This document shows, in pieces, positions 1 through 8,845 of a DNA stretch of 64,000 nt. Made by a program: the position numbers and the translations under genes. Every line of letters starts with the position of its first letter. The first letter of the stretch is position 1. This DNA is from Saprospiraceae bacterium. GTDB taxonomy: Bacteria; Bacteroidota; Bacteroidia; Chitinophagales; Saprospiraceae. The stretch spans positions 34,775-98,774 of the forward strand of contig JABSSL010000020.1 in the NCBI GenBank assembly GCA_013214355.1. Direction: 5' to 3'. Below the pieces are notes generated by a model. That model made no database searches. It was not told the origin of the DNA and worked only from the letters and a program-made list of their open reading frames with translations.

Positions 1-1
1 T

Positions 2-1174
2 AATGATGCGAATGGGGCTTTCAATCCGAATGCCGGCAGTTTCGTAATAAATGAAACAGTAGAAGGTACTTTTCAATTTCAATATATCGTGGCTGGAGGA
101 GCACCTTGCCCAAACGATACTAGTTTTGTAAGCTTTACGGTAAATCCAACTCCGGTAGCTGCTGCGGGTCAGGATGTATTTCTTGATTGTCTGAGCAGTA
201 TGGCCACACTGGGTGGCTCAGAGACTAGTGCAGGGATGGTGTATGAATGGGAACTGAGTAATATGTTTATTTCCGATCAACAGAACATTGAGGTTGAAAT
301 GGCGGGTAATTATCTCTTTAGGGTGACAGATCCAGCAACGGGTTGCTCGGCCGAGGATTTGGTAGAAGTATCAGCCTACGATGATTTCTTTGTACCCTTC
401 GTTAGTGTATCCCCAGTAACTTGTGATGGTGAAGATGATGGTTTTCTCGTCATTGATTCGATTGTGGGAACGGCTTCAGGAGTACGGTCGTCCTTGAACG
501 GTAGTCCTTTGGCAGATTCTCGCACCTATGGTCCCTTAGGTCCAGGGGTTTATGAATTAATGTTTACGGACGCACAGGGCTGTGAACAAAGTTTCGAGTA
601 TATATTGGACGTGCCTTCTCCTGTGATTGTTAACCTCCAAGCGAAGCTGAATGGCACGGATAATATGATCAACATTGGGGATAGCGTAGTCTTGGAAGCG
701 CTGGTTAATGTAGCCCAAGATCAGATTCAATCTATCACTTGGAATCCAGCGTTGCCAGGGAGTGAGGACAACCTCAGTGTATTGGTTAAACCTGAGTTTT
801 CTTCTACTTATGAAGTTACCGTCACAGACCTAAATGGCTGCGTTAGTACCGCTAGTATTGACATACTCGTGAATCGAAACATCAATGTATTCATGGCCAA
901 TGTATTCCGGCCCGGCTCTGCTAGCGTGAACAATATATTCATGGTTCAGGGAGGCGCTCAAATTAACACCGTGCTCAAGTTCTTAATCTTTGACCGTTGG
1001 GGGAATAAGGTATTTGAAAACGTCAACTTCCCTCCGAATGATCCAACTGAAGGCTGGGATGGAACCTACAGAAACCAGTTGCTCAATGCGGGAGTATACG
1101 TCTATTGGCTGGACGTAGAGTTAACCAACGGAGAGGTGATGACGCTTAAAGGAGATATCGCCTTGATCAGATAG
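2..1174 (+). CDS. T9SS type B sorting-domain adhesin, 3' part only
   Basis: The reading frame is open from base 2, so the gene begins outside the window and only its last ~390 codons are seen. In the visible part there is an Ig/PKD-like module, then a SprB-type repeat at about 408-620 (CDGEDDG at its start, DAQGC near its end), then another Ig-like module. The last ~95 residues are a CHU_C / gliding-motility-associated C-terminal domain, with the motifs FDRWGNKVFE, GWDGTY, LNAGVYVYW and final KGDIALIR. That tail is the known type B sorting signal, which takes proteins through the type IX system to the cell surface or medium. The protein is therefore probably a large surface adhesin or gliding-associated protein; its ligand is unknown. 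The stop at 1172-1174 lies inside the convergent methyltransferase gene. Confidence 0.85.
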   Translation, partial: NDANGAFNPNAGSFVINETVEGTFQFQYIVAGGAPCPNDTSFVSFTVNPTPVAAAGQDVFLDCLSSMATLGGSETSAGMVYEWELSNMFISDQQNIEVEMAGNYLFRVTDPATGCSAEDLVEVSAYDDFFVPFVSVSPVTCDGEDDGFLVIDSIVGTASGVRSSLNGSPLADSRTYGPLGPGVYELMFTDAQGCEQSFEYILDVPSPVIVNLQAKLNGTDNMINIGDSVVLEALVNVAQDQIQSITWNPALPGSEDNLSVLVKPEFSSTYEVTVTDLNGCVSTASIDILVNRNINVFMANVFRPGSASVNNIFMVQGGAQINTVLKFLIFDRWGNKVFENVNFPPNDPTEGWDGTYRNQLLNAGVYVYWLDVELTNGEVMTLKGDIALIR

Positions 1175-1785
1175 TAATCAAAAATGCCACCCTTCTTTAA
1201 TTGAGTAGTCTTTTCTAGACGAAATCCTCTTTCCCTCAGCATGCCTTGGTAATCTTCCAAGTCATGCTGGTGGGGATGAAGGATGTCTCCTGGAATTAAC
1301 CTAAAAAGATGCTTTAAACCCTTGTGATTATGCACGTCAATGCTAAGGATTAAGGTGCCGCCCGGTTTAAGCCAGGAAGACAGCTTATCTAGACTCTCCC
1401 CTAGATCAGCTACATGATTGATGACATTGCAGCAAAAGATGATTTCAAAGGGTTGATCAGGGGAATAGGCCTCTAAAGTTGAGTTGACAAACTGAACTTG
1501 AGGATAATTGTCAGGATCAAAATGCGCTAAACTTTCTTGGTATTTTTCTAGCAAGGGATCCACACCGATCAAAGGATTTCCCCGCAAAACCATGAAGATC
1601 CCCGCCGGTCCACATCCTGCATCCAGAATGGCTTCGGCCCCACTGAGCTCTAGTTCACAAACGGCTACTATCCGGTCCCAATACTCCGCTTTCTTGCGCA
1701 GATATACAGTTTTATCTTTATCTCGCAGGTACCACCGCCACCATCTTATTTCCCAAAATTGAGCCAGCCGCCACCTAATATTCAT
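1102..1785 (-). CDS. class I SAM-dependent methyltransferase
   Basis: This 227-residue protein has the Rossmann-fold methyltransferase signature: motif I LDAGCGPAG near residue 55, an acidic end of strand 2 (GVDP), a motif reading FEIIFCCNVINHV and a later LKPGGTLILSID. It probably transfers a methyl group from S-adenosylmethionine to a small molecule or lipid; nothing in the sequence identifies the substrate. Aromatic and basic residues at the N terminus (MNIRWRLAQFWEIRWWRWYL) suggest an amphipathic helix that may touch the membrane. The ATG at 1785 is clear. The last 73 bases overlap, on the opposite strand, the end of the T9SS adhesin gene; the final ~18 residues (after DYYLIKA) look like a non-conserved extension created by that overlap. 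Confidence 0.82.
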   Translation of the reverse strand: MNIRWRLAQFWEIRWWRWYLRDKDKTVYLRKKAEYWDRIVAVCELELSGAEAILDAGCGPAGIFMVLRGNPLIGVDPLLEKYQESLAHFDPDNYPQVQFVNSTLEAYSPDQPFEIIFCCNVINHVADLGESLDKLSSWLKPGGTLILSIDVHNHKGLKHLFRLIPGDILHPHQHDLEDYQGMLRERGFRLEKTTQLKKGGIFDYYLIKAISPLSVITSPLVNSTSSQ

Positions 1786-1817
1786 AAGGATGTATCATTT
1801 TTATAGGCTGTATATAT

Positions 1818-2789
1818 TTACAGCTTTTCTAGGAACTCCATTAACCTTATTCTCGCATCTTGCTTGGCTTGAAAATCGCCCTCATTGGTTCCGCCAAATT
1901 CATATTGATATTCTTTTCCATTGATATTCATCATCCCAGTTCTATACCCTGAATTATCATCGGGATTACCTGAAATCATGTGTCCCGCGTTTTCATATTT
2001 TATATTTTGGATAGAATACCCAAACCCATTCTCTTTTAATCTTCTTTCGATCATATCAGCCATACGTGCAGAAGGCCAAATTTTGTCATCCATTCCAGAC
2101 AATAGTAAAATGGAGCCAGTTATTTGCTCTACCCTAATGATAGCTTGACGGAGGGAATCTGCTTTAGCTAAGCCTCCCTCCCAGTAGGCTAAGGTCTCAA
2201 TCTTATCTGTGTCATTGCCTGAAATTTTTTCCATGGGAATATACGGAATATCACGCCCTTTGTATGTCCAACTTGCCTTCACCTCATCAGAATTATAGGG
2301 CAAGACCGTGTTTGACCAAGAAACCGAACTTGGTGCATAAGCAACGACGCCCCCTACGATTCCAGGAAATGTGGAAGCAATGATCAATGCTAATTCTGCG
2401 TTTCTCGATGCTCCCATCAGGATTATTTTATTGGCATCAACTTGCGGTTGCCGGCCAAGCCAATTGATGGCATTTTCAAAGTACGTCAATTCAATTTCTT
2501 CGGGTAAACTAGGTAAGCCCTCTCCACCTATGTACGGTAGTGATAAGGCGGCCATTTCCCTTTGAGCAAATTCTTGAGCCCAATAGTCCCCTGATTGCCC
2601 ACCACCAATGATAATGATAGCCGGCTTGTTCTCTAGGTCATCTTTCGCAAAGTAGGTGGCTTGGAATCCATCTTGGTTGATAAATTTTGGCTTTGCGCCA
2701 TCAAAAAGTAGGGAATCTGCTATGAAGTAGCCCAAAATCAATAGTGCCACAATTCCAATTGGCAAGATGTAGTTTCTTCCTTTCGTCAT
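1818..2789 (-). CDS. BAAT-type acyl-CoA thioester hydrolase / alpha-beta hydrolase
   Basis: The 323-residue product starts with a signal-anchor helix (ILPIGIVALLILGYFIADSLLF), so the catalytic part is probably held outside the cytoplasmic membrane. The fold is an alpha/beta hydrolase of the BAAT C-terminal / dienelactone hydrolase type: a GGGQSG oxyanion-hole region, nucleophile elbow GASRNAELAL (Ser of GAS), acid SGMDDKIWPS and histidine NAGHMI. The family includes bile-acid-CoA:amino-acid transferases, acyl-CoA thioesterases and peptidase-like esterases; an extracytoplasmic location argues against acyl-CoA as substrate here. It lies 32 bp downstream of the methyltransferase start and 66 bp from the Crp/Fnr gene, all on the minus strand, so loose cotranscription is possible. 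Confidence 0.72.
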   Translation of the reverse strand: MTKGRNYILPIGIVALLILGYFIADSLLFDGAKPKFINQDGFQATYFAKDDLENKPAIIIIGGGQSGDYWAQEFAQREMAALSLPYIGGEGLPSLPEEIELTYFENAINWLGRQPQVDANKIILMGASRNAELALIIASTFPGIVGGVVAYAPSSVSWSNTVLPYNSDEVKASWTYKGRDIPYIPMEKISGNDTDKIETLAYWEGGLAKADSLRQAIIRVEQITGSILLLSGMDDKIWPSARMADMIERRLKENGFGYSIQNIKYENAGHMISGNPDDNSGYRTGMMNINGKEYQYEFGGTNEGDFQAKQDARIRLMEFLEKL

Positions 2790-2855
2790 TTTTGTTGTTG
2801 TTAATCAGTATGAAAAAGCGCAGTAGATGACGGATAAGATCTAGTGTCATACTAC

Positions 2856-3428
2856 TCAAGGATTCAATTCCTTTCGGATTCTACTTAAAGAATGCTTCGT
2901 GATCCCGATGTAAGAGGCCAAGTAATGTAAAGGAATACGATTGGCTAAGGTCGGAAAACGATTATAGAACTCTAGGTATCTGGTTTTAGCATTTTCAGCA
3001 AGCATAGGACTTATTCTGCTAACCTTTTCCATTAATGCCCTGTTTGTAATCTGGTTGACAATCTTGTCCCATGCAATTATAATACTGGATAGATTCTCGA
3101 GATGCGTTCGGTGAAAAACGAACAATCGCGTTGGAATAACTGCTTCGATATATTCAGTGGATGGCAATTTTAAATGGAAGCTATTCAAATCCACAGCAAA
3201 ATTATTCTCATCAATAAAGTAACGAGTGATTTCATCTCCCTCTTTGTTGTAGTAGCAAACTCGTAAAATTCCCTCCTCGACAAAAGCCACTTGATTTGCG
3301 ATCCTTCCTGCCTCCGAGAAGTAATCGCCAGTTCCTAAATTCACGAGCTTAACTGATTTCTTTATCAGTTCAATCTGCTGTGCATTTAGGTGTCCGTACT
3401 GCAACAAAGAATTGATTAGGTTCTCCAT
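2856..3428 (-). CDS. Crp/Fnr family transcriptional regulator
   Basis: I chose the ATG at 3428 (190 residues, MENLINSLLQ...), 11 bp after the stop of the upstream SRPBCC gene. A TTG at 3446 would add six residues and overlap that stop. The N-terminal two thirds form a cyclic-nucleotide-binding-type beta-roll (LGTGDYFSEAG, VEEGILRVCYYNKEGDEITRYF). The C-terminal helix-turn-helix (LHYLASYIGITKHSLSRIRKEL) is the short form usual for Bacteroidota Crp-like regulators. No Fnr-type cysteine cluster is present, so an iron-sulphur oxygen sensor is unlikely; the effector is unknown. Close spacing with the SRPBCC gene indicates a two-gene operon. Confidence 0.85.
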   Translation of the reverse strand: MENLINSLLQYGHLNAQQIELIKKSVKLVNLGTGDYFSEAGRIANQVAFVEEGILRVCYYNKEGDEITRYFIDENNFAVDLNSFHLKLPSTEYIEAVIPTRLFVFHRTHLENLSSIIIAWDKIVNQITNRALMEKVSRISPMLAENAKTRYLEFYNRFPTLANRIPLHYLASYIGITKHSLSRIRKELNP

Positions 3429-3439
3429 GATTTGATCAT

Positions 3440-4030
3440 TTACCAAGTTCCGACTCTCCTTTCATACTGATACAATTGACCACTTTCTAATTCTTCCTTC
3501 ATTATCTGTAGCGCATTTCTCATGGGTACTTTAATTTGCTTGATCACTATATTTTTCACCAGAAACCGAGCAATAAAATTCCTAGGTAAAAATTCATAGG
3601 TCCACTCGATGTGAATATGACCGTCCTCCCTCTCCACAAATGTCCAACTCCCATTGATTTGCTTGATTAGCCTTCTCAAGGAGGAAGTGAATCCTGTTAC
3701 TTTGTAGGTAAATCCAGAGGAAGGTGTAATGCTTAATAATTCTTCTTGTGAGGTGCTTCCATCGGTAAAGTGAACGACCCGATGCATTCCTGGGTAAAAC
3801 CACGCTTCCTGATTGCTAGTACTATCAATGCTCGGAATAAGTTTATGCGGCTTGTTGAAAATATGCTCCAAGTCCATCGGAACAATGTATTCAAATGATT
3901 CTTTCAAAGAAAGTCTGCTTTTAATATCTACAGGAACAACTACGCTAGGATAGTTGTTCTTCTTTCTTTTTTGAGCTTGAGCAGTATTAATCGTCATGAA
4001 AATTAGAATTAAAACGGTTAATGAACGCAT
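3440..4030 (-). CDS. exported SRPBCC (START-like) family protein
   Basis: The 196-residue product has a clear signal peptide (MRSLTVLILIFMTINTAQAQ, cleavage after AQA). The mature part resembles the polyketide cyclase/SRPBCC fold: an alternating beta pattern with VVHFTDGSTSQEELLSI, IEWTYEF and a long C-terminal helix (MRNALQIMKEELESGQLYQY). SRPBCC domains bind hydrophobic ligands in a deep pocket; secreted members are less common than cytoplasmic ones. It is the first gene of an apparent operon with the Crp/Fnr regulator, which starts 11 bp after its stop. Ligand and role are unknown. Confidence 0.65.
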   Translation of the reverse strand: MRSLTVLILIFMTINTAQAQKRKKNNYPSVVVPVDIKSRLSLKESFEYIVPMDLEHIFNKPHKLIPSIDSTSNQEAWFYPGMHRVVHFTDGSTSQEELLSITPSSGFTYKVTGFTSSLRRLIKQINGSWTFVEREDGHIHIEWTYEFLPRNFIARFLVKNIVIKQIKVPMRNALQIMKEELESGQLYQYERRVGTW

Positions 4031-4288
4031 GGTTATCTGATTTGTGCGTCACAAAGCTATTTCTCTAATTTCTGACTGCTGTTGCCAAATGGTAACAAAT
4101 GGTTTTGGTGTTAGCTAGTTTTGGATTGAGACAAATGTGTGAAAATTCCGGGACCTTCACGGCATATTAGGTAATTTTACAAGAACGAATAGAGATGGTC
4201 TCGAGCTGCAGTTCTCTCTTTATTTTTAAAAAGCACAACCTAGAGAACAAATACTTGTTAGGTCCCTGAAAATTTAAATCGGAGATAG

Positions 4289-5338
4289 ATGTTATACGCG
4301 GTTGGTACAAAAGTAAAACTTATCCATACGGGCGATGAAGGCCGTGTAATCGGCTTATTGAGCAATGGTATGCTCAATGTCCATGTCCTGGATGATGATA
4401 TGGTGATTCCTGTGTCACCGGAAGACCTCACTCCATTTACCGACACTCCAACTGCTCCAAAAAAAATAGTCCCTTCCAGTAAACCTAAAATTTCGCCTCC
4501 CAGCTCGAAGAGCGCCAAGGATTCCTCTTCTGTCACAACCTACTCGAAGGAAACGCTTAGCTACCAAGGACTACTGCTAGCCTTCGAGCCTGTGCTAAAT
4601 GCTGATGCAACAGCTGAAAAGTATTTGGTGAAACTCATTAATGATTCTGAGTACGAGATTTTATTTCAATACGCTCTTTCTCTAGAAGGAGTAGTCGAGG
4701 AGAAAGTGAACAATAAACTGAAAGCGGCCTCAGTAATACAACTGGGACAACTATGGTACGACGAACTAAATGATGCTCCGGAAGTTCTAATTGCTATCTG
4801 GAGAATCACAACGGATGGAACAGGTGGAAAGCAAGAAAAGAGGATCCGGCTTAAGGCCAAAACCTTTTTCAAGTCCACCCAAATCGCTCCTCTGCTACAT
4901 AAGTCAGTGCATCTATTCCCGGTTTTTGACAACCTCAATACCGAAAGGAGAGATAGCAAGGAAAACTTACAGAATTATACAAAGCGCATGAGTCGCCCCA
5001 AAACTAGGATCAATTACGTGGGCGACAAAGTCAATTTAGACACCATGGCTTTTGCCGAATTTCCCACTGAAATAGATCTCCATATAGAAAAACTATTGCC
5101 TGATAGCCAGAAACTGGATAAACGAGCCATTTTGCGTGTACAATTAGAGGCTTTCGAGAATTATATCAATCAAGCCATTCGATTGGGCATGGAAAGAGTC
5201 TTCGTGATCCATGGTGTTGGAGAGGGCAAATTGCGGAACGCCATTGCCACCCGCTTGATCAAATATCCGGAAGTAGTTTCTTTCAAGAACGAGTTTCACC
5301 CTCGTTATGGCTTTGGGGCCACCGAAGTAATCTTCTAA
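4289..5338 (+). CDS. Smr-domain protein with N-terminal DUF2027 region
   Basis: The 349-residue protein begins with a small beta-barrel-like module (VGTKVKLIHTGDEGRVIGLL), typical of the DUF2027 proteins of Bacteroidota. A Ser/Pro/Lys-rich linker (about residues 48-75) and a middle beta domain follow. It ends with an Smr domain (EIDLHIEKL at its start, HGVGEGKLRNAI as the conserved loop, FHPRYGFGATEVIF at the end). Smr domains, first described at the C terminus of MutS2, are nucleic-acid binding or nicking modules; the HGxGxGxLR motif is intact. Free-standing forms in this phylum are widespread, without a firmly assigned role. The gene stands alone, converging with the aldo/keto reductase 20 bp away. 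Confidence 0.85.
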   Translation: MLYAVGTKVKLIHTGDEGRVIGLLSNGMLNVHVLDDDMVIPVSPEDLTPFTDTPTAPKKIVPSSKPKISPPSSKSAKDSSSVTTYSKETLSYQGLLLAFEPVLNADATAEKYLVKLINDSEYEILFQYALSLEGVVEEKVNNKLKAASVIQLGQLWYDELNDAPEVLIAIWRITTDGTGGKQEKRIRLKAKTFFKSTQIAPLLHKSVHLFPVFDNLNTERRDSKENLQNYTKRMSRPKTRINYVGDKVNLDTMAFAEFPTEIDLHIEKLLPDSQKLDKRAILRVQLEAFENYINQAIRLGMERVFVIHGVGEGKLRNAIATRLIKYPEVVSFKNEFHPRYGFGATEVIF

Positions 5339-5358
5339 TTATTCACTGCCCTCCCTGC

Positions 5359-6252
5359 TTACCTGTGTTTTTCATATTGCCATAAAGGTGCTTGCAATCG
5401 CAGCTGTTGATATACAGCTGCTGATAAAGGTTGATATCGAATGGCCTCCGCATTTTGCTGAAGTTGCTCCACCGAACTCGCCCCAACCACAATACTCGTA
5501 ACGGCAGGATGCTGCCAGCAGTAGGCCAAGGCCAAATGGCCTCTTTGCTGTGGGGAAACAAGGTTTTGGTCGAGCAATGCCTGAACCTCATGAATGGTCT
5601 CCAGCTCATGTCCTAGATAAGCTCTCGGCTCTTTGCTGGCTAGGAAACCTTTAGCAATCCCTCCCCGCACCAAAACCCCCACCTGATGCTCAGCTAAATG
5701 ATCCAAAGCAAACTCTTCCGGACGACGGTCCAAAAGACTATACTGCATCATATTACTTACGATATTAGATCGTTGCACGTATGCTCTAATCACATTGTGT
5801 CGAATCGAGGAGATACCGTAGTATCGCACACACCCCTCCTGACAAAGCTCCTCAAAAGCTTCAATCGTTTCGTCGATAGGGTCATCAATTGTTCCTCCAT
5901 GCAGCTGATACAAATCAATATAATCTGTTTGCAGGCGTTTGAGACTTTGTTTTACAGCAGTTTTAATGTAGTCTTTACTAGGGTTCCAATCCCAGCCGCT
6001 ACCATCTTTTCGCCACTGGTTACCCACCTTTGTCGCCAGAATAACGTCCTGTCGCCGATCTTTCAACAGTTTGCCAATGATCTGCTCATTCTCTCCTTTA
6101 TCATATAGATCAGCTGTATCAAAATAATTGATACCTAGATCCAAGGCCTGGTAGATAATAGGTTGGGCCTGTGCTTCCGTATGGAAAGACATTCCCCCCA
6201 AGGATAGTCTACTAACCTTAAGTTCTGAACTCCCTAATTGCTTATACTCCAT
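5359..6252 (-). CDS. aldo/keto reductase
   Basis: I start the gene at the ATG at 6252 (MEYKQLGSSELKVSRLSLGG, 297 residues). The frame stays open 234 bp further upstream, but that extension has no family similarity. The NADPH-dependent aldo/keto reductase fold is shown by FDTADLYDKGENE (catalytic Asp and Tyr), LATKVG (Lys) and YQLHGG (His), so the Asp-Tyr-Lys-His tetrad is complete. The C-terminal cofactor region reads TSIVVGASSVEQLQQN. It belongs to the YajO/Tas-like group that reduces aldehydes or ketones, or oxidises sugars; the substrate cannot be told. It is a single gene facing the Smr gene. Confidence 0.88.
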   Translation of the reverse strand: MEYKQLGSSELKVSRLSLGGMSFHTEAQAQPIIYQALDLGINYFDTADLYDKGENEQIIGKLLKDRRQDVILATKVGNQWRKDGSGWDWNPSKDYIKTAVKQSLKRLQTDYIDLYQLHGGTIDDPIDETIEAFEELCQEGCVRYYGISSIRHNVIRAYVQRSNIVSNMMQYSLLDRRPEEFALDHLAEHQVGVLVRGGIAKGFLASKEPRAYLGHELETIHEVQALLDQNLVSPQQRGHLALAYCWQHPAVTSIVVGASSVEQLQQNAEAIRYQPLSAAVYQQLRLQAPLWQYEKHR

Positions 6253-7017
6253 AATTTTTCTGGAAATGTTGTCGTAAAACGACAGAATAAGTCCGAAATC
6301 CAGGCTCCTCAGCCTGCTTGACAAAAATGGGTCAACATAACCCATATATTTAGAGAAACTTATAGCGTCAGAAAGGTAAACAAATCCAAGCAATGCGTGT
6401 ATAAGTGACTGGAAACTAGACGCAATAATTTGAACTTGTTGGGTATGTGTGTCCAAGTTGCGAACCGACATCGCAACCCAGCACATGTAGTCGTCAAAGG
6501 ACGACCATATGGTACCTCCTAATAAGAAAATTGACTATAACTGGCCGCCAGGAGAAACAATGCACAAGAAATTTTTGTTTCTATTGCGCCTGAGTATCTA
6601 TTCACTTCGTCTTTCACAATATGATCACCCCAATTTGATCTTGGGTCCATATTCCTATTCGAAGAAATGAAGCTCATCAAGACCTAAACTCCATAGGTTT
6701 GGGGATGGCAGCCCCTGACGGTTCAGTTAATGACATGTACTTGTATGTTAATCATTGGTCCAATATCACCATTGTGTACCCGAATCCCTAAGCGGAATTG
6801 AGTAGAGGCAATTATTGGTATCAAGAAAACTGGACTGGCATAGTCTTACTTCTACGGTATTGACAGCTGCAGCCCAATCGCATGATCAGCAGGAAGATAA
6901 TACGAACCTTTTTTGATTCAGCCATCAAGGCTTCCTTACAATTAACTGGGTGAGATAGATCCTAGAGAAAAGATCGAACTTCCCTTATTGTTGCCTTAGG
7001 CTTTGTAAACCTGTTAT
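6253..7017. other. 765-bp intergenic region, possible gene relics
   Basis: No convincing intact gene is present. On the plus strand, 6700-6791 reads as a short frame ending in ITIVYPNP before a TAA. That resembles the opening of a T9SS type A sorting domain but is not followed by one. A second short frame near 6802-6870 (RGNYWYQENWTG) also looks protein-like. These could be decayed remains of a secreted-protein gene, or chance. The region must also contain the promoters of the divergent aldo/keto reductase and DUF427 genes. Confidence 0.3.
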
Positions 7018-7308
7018 ATGAAAAAGAAAGCAATTTGGAATGGCCAAGTCTTGGCCGAAAGCGATGACATCGTGCTAATTGAGGGCAATGCCTACTTCCC
7101 GGCCGATAGTCTCAACAAGGACTTCTTCCAGGATAGCGGCACTCATACCGTTTGTCCTTGGAAAGGAACAGCATCTTACTACACGCTGTCCGTCGATGGA
7201 CAGCAAAACTCCGATGCTGCCTGGTATTATCCCGCTCCAAAGGATGCTGCCAAAGTAATTAAGGATCGCGTAGCGTTTTGGAAGGGCGTTGAAGTAGTTG
7301 ATGCCTAA
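7018..7308 (+). CDS. DUF427 domain protein
   Basis: This 96-residue cytoplasmic protein matches the DUF427 family over its whole length: KAIWNGQVLAESDD at the start, EGNAYFPADSL, the conserved CPWKGTASYY, and AAWYYPAPK before the final helix. The family is a small single-domain beta fold of unknown biochemical function, common in bacteria and fungi. The Cys-Pro-Trp-Lys-Gly motif is its hallmark. It lies 50 bp upstream of egtB in the same direction and may be cotranscribed with the ergothioneine genes; a functional link is only inferred from position. Confidence 0.85.
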   Translation: MKKKAIWNGQVLAESDDIVLIEGNAYFPADSLNKDFFQDSGTHTVCPWKGTASYYTLSVDGQQNSDAAWYYPAPKDAAKVIKDRVAFWKGVEVVDA

Positions 7309-7358
7309 GTAATATTGTTCTGAATCCTATATTTTCTCTTTTGTATAAGTGATCTATT

Positions 7359-8639
7359 ATGACTGTAACGCCCACATATAACCCCGCCATTTCACTTCTG
7401 GCTAATTATGAAAAGGTAAGATCTTGGAGCATCAAGATTTGTCAGCCTTTACACGCTGAGGATTACGTTGTTCAACCGGTGATGGACGTCAGCCCGCCGA
7501 AGTGGCACCTCGGACATACTACTTGGTTTTTTGAAAACTTTATTTTGGTAGAGCAACTGGAAGGATATGAACCCTTCAATTTGCAGTTGAATTATTTCTT
7601 CAACAGCTATTATGAAAGCCAAGGGCCAAGAATCCTGCGTACTAAGCGTGGGAACATGACACGCCCTACCTTGGATACCATCTTGCAGTATAGAGATCAT
7701 GTGGACCAATATATGTCCAAGTGGTTACAGCAATATAATGAGCAGTTCTTGCCTAAAGAACTAGCAGATTTGGTAGAGATTGGATTGCAACATGAGCAAC
7801 AACATCAGGAATTACTTGTCACAGACATCAAATATATCTTAGGGAATAACCCCTTATTTCCTACCTACAAAGCGGATGCGTCAGCCGGACAAGCCGCTTC
7901 AATAGTGGGATCACCTACCTTTACCCGGATAGAAGAAGGGATCTATGAGGTAGGACATGAAGGAGAAGGGTTTTGCTGGGACAATGAGCTGAGCCGACAT
8001 AAGGTTTACCTACATAGCTATGAGATACAGAATCGGCTGATAACCAACGGTGAGTACATAGAATTCATTGAGGCAGGAGGATACGAGCATTTTGAGCACT
8101 GGTTGTCAGAAGGTTGGGAATGGGCAAAAGGACTGAGTTTCAAAGCTCCTTTGCATTGGTTTAAAGAAGAGGGCGAATGGTATCACTTTACGATGCAAGG
8201 GCTACAAAAAGTGGATCCAAATTTGCCGGTAACGCACGTGAGTTACTTCGAGGCGGATGCCTTTGCCCGTTGGAAGGGACTACGATTACCTACAGAATTT
8301 GAATGGGAAGTAGCTTGCCAGCAATGGTATAATGAGATCCCGAAAGATGGTAACTTCTTGGAAGATGGTCATTTTCATCCAATCGCTCAACAGCATGAGG
8401 AGGACTACCAGATGCTGGGGAATGTATGGGAATGGACGGCAAGTTCGTACCTACCCTACCCGAATTACCCCAGATTGAAGGGCGCACTGGGAGAGTATAA
8501 CGGCAAATTTATGGTTAACCAAATGGTGCTGAGAGGTGGTTCTTGTGCCACGCCAAGATCGCACATTCGGCCGACTTATCGCAACTTCTTTCAAACCGAT
8601 AAAAGATGGCAATTCACAGGCATTCGCTTGGCGAGATAA
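7359..8639 (+). CDS. egtB: ergothioneine sulfoxide synthase EgtB
   Basis: EgtB is a non-haem iron enzyme that couples hercynine to a thiol (gamma-glutamylcysteine or cysteine) with oxygen, giving the sulfoxide precursor of ergothioneine. The N-terminal DinB-like domain carries the three expected iron ligands: His53 in KWHLGHTTWFFE and His145/His149 in the HxxxHxE motif QHEQQHQELL. The C-terminal formylglycine-generating-enzyme/sulfatase-modifying fold has GNVWEWTASSY, RGGSCATPRSHIRPTYRN and final FTGIRLAR. At 426 residues it has normal EgtB length. The methyltransferase partner egtD is a separate gene 206 bp downstream, not fused as in fungal Egt1. No EgtA or EgtC is visible, which fits the shorter bacterial pathways that use cysteine or ready-made gamma-glutamylcysteine. 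OvoA-type activity cannot be excluded from sequence alone. Confidence 0.9.
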   Translation: MTVTPTYNPAISLLANYEKVRSWSIKICQPLHAEDYVVQPVMDVSPPKWHLGHTTWFFENFILVEQLEGYEPFNLQLNYFFNSYYESQGPRILRTKRGNMTRPTLDTILQYRDHVDQYMSKWLQQYNEQFLPKELADLVEIGLQHEQQHQELLVTDIKYILGNNPLFPTYKADASAGQAASIVGSPTFTRIEEGIYEVGHEGEGFCWDNELSRHKVYLHSYEIQNRLITNGEYIEFIEAGGYEHFEHWLSEGWEWAKGLSFKAPLHWFKEEGEWYHFTMQGLQKVDPNLPVTHVSYFEADAFARWKGLRLPTEFEWEVACQQWYNEIPKDGNFLEDGHFHPIAQQHEEDYQMLGNVWEWTASSYLPYPNYPRLKGALGEYNGKFMVNQMVLRGGSCATPRSHIRPTYRNFFQTDKRWQFTGIRLAR

Positions 8640-8845
8640 GTCAACAATGCTAATCCTAGTTTTCTTGCCTTACCAAGAAAACTAGGTTCTATAACACGGA
8701 TTCGGCTTTTCAGACTCATTTCTGGCCAAAGCTTGATCCTTTTAATCCAAAAGATGTTTTATTAACATCTGTATCTGGTCCAACTCTGATCAAAAGACAG
8801 CTCCAGCTTTACTTTCTTAAACCGTTTGTATCTAATACTAAAACA

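Noticed and set aside
5698..6108. 136-codon plus-strand ORF
   Set aside because: It is antisense to the core of the aldo/keto reductase, whose catalytic motifs are intact.
6253..6486. 78-residue N-terminal extension of the aldo/keto reductase
   Set aside because: The family begins at MEYKQLGSSELKVSRL (6252); the extension has no similarity and an odd composition.
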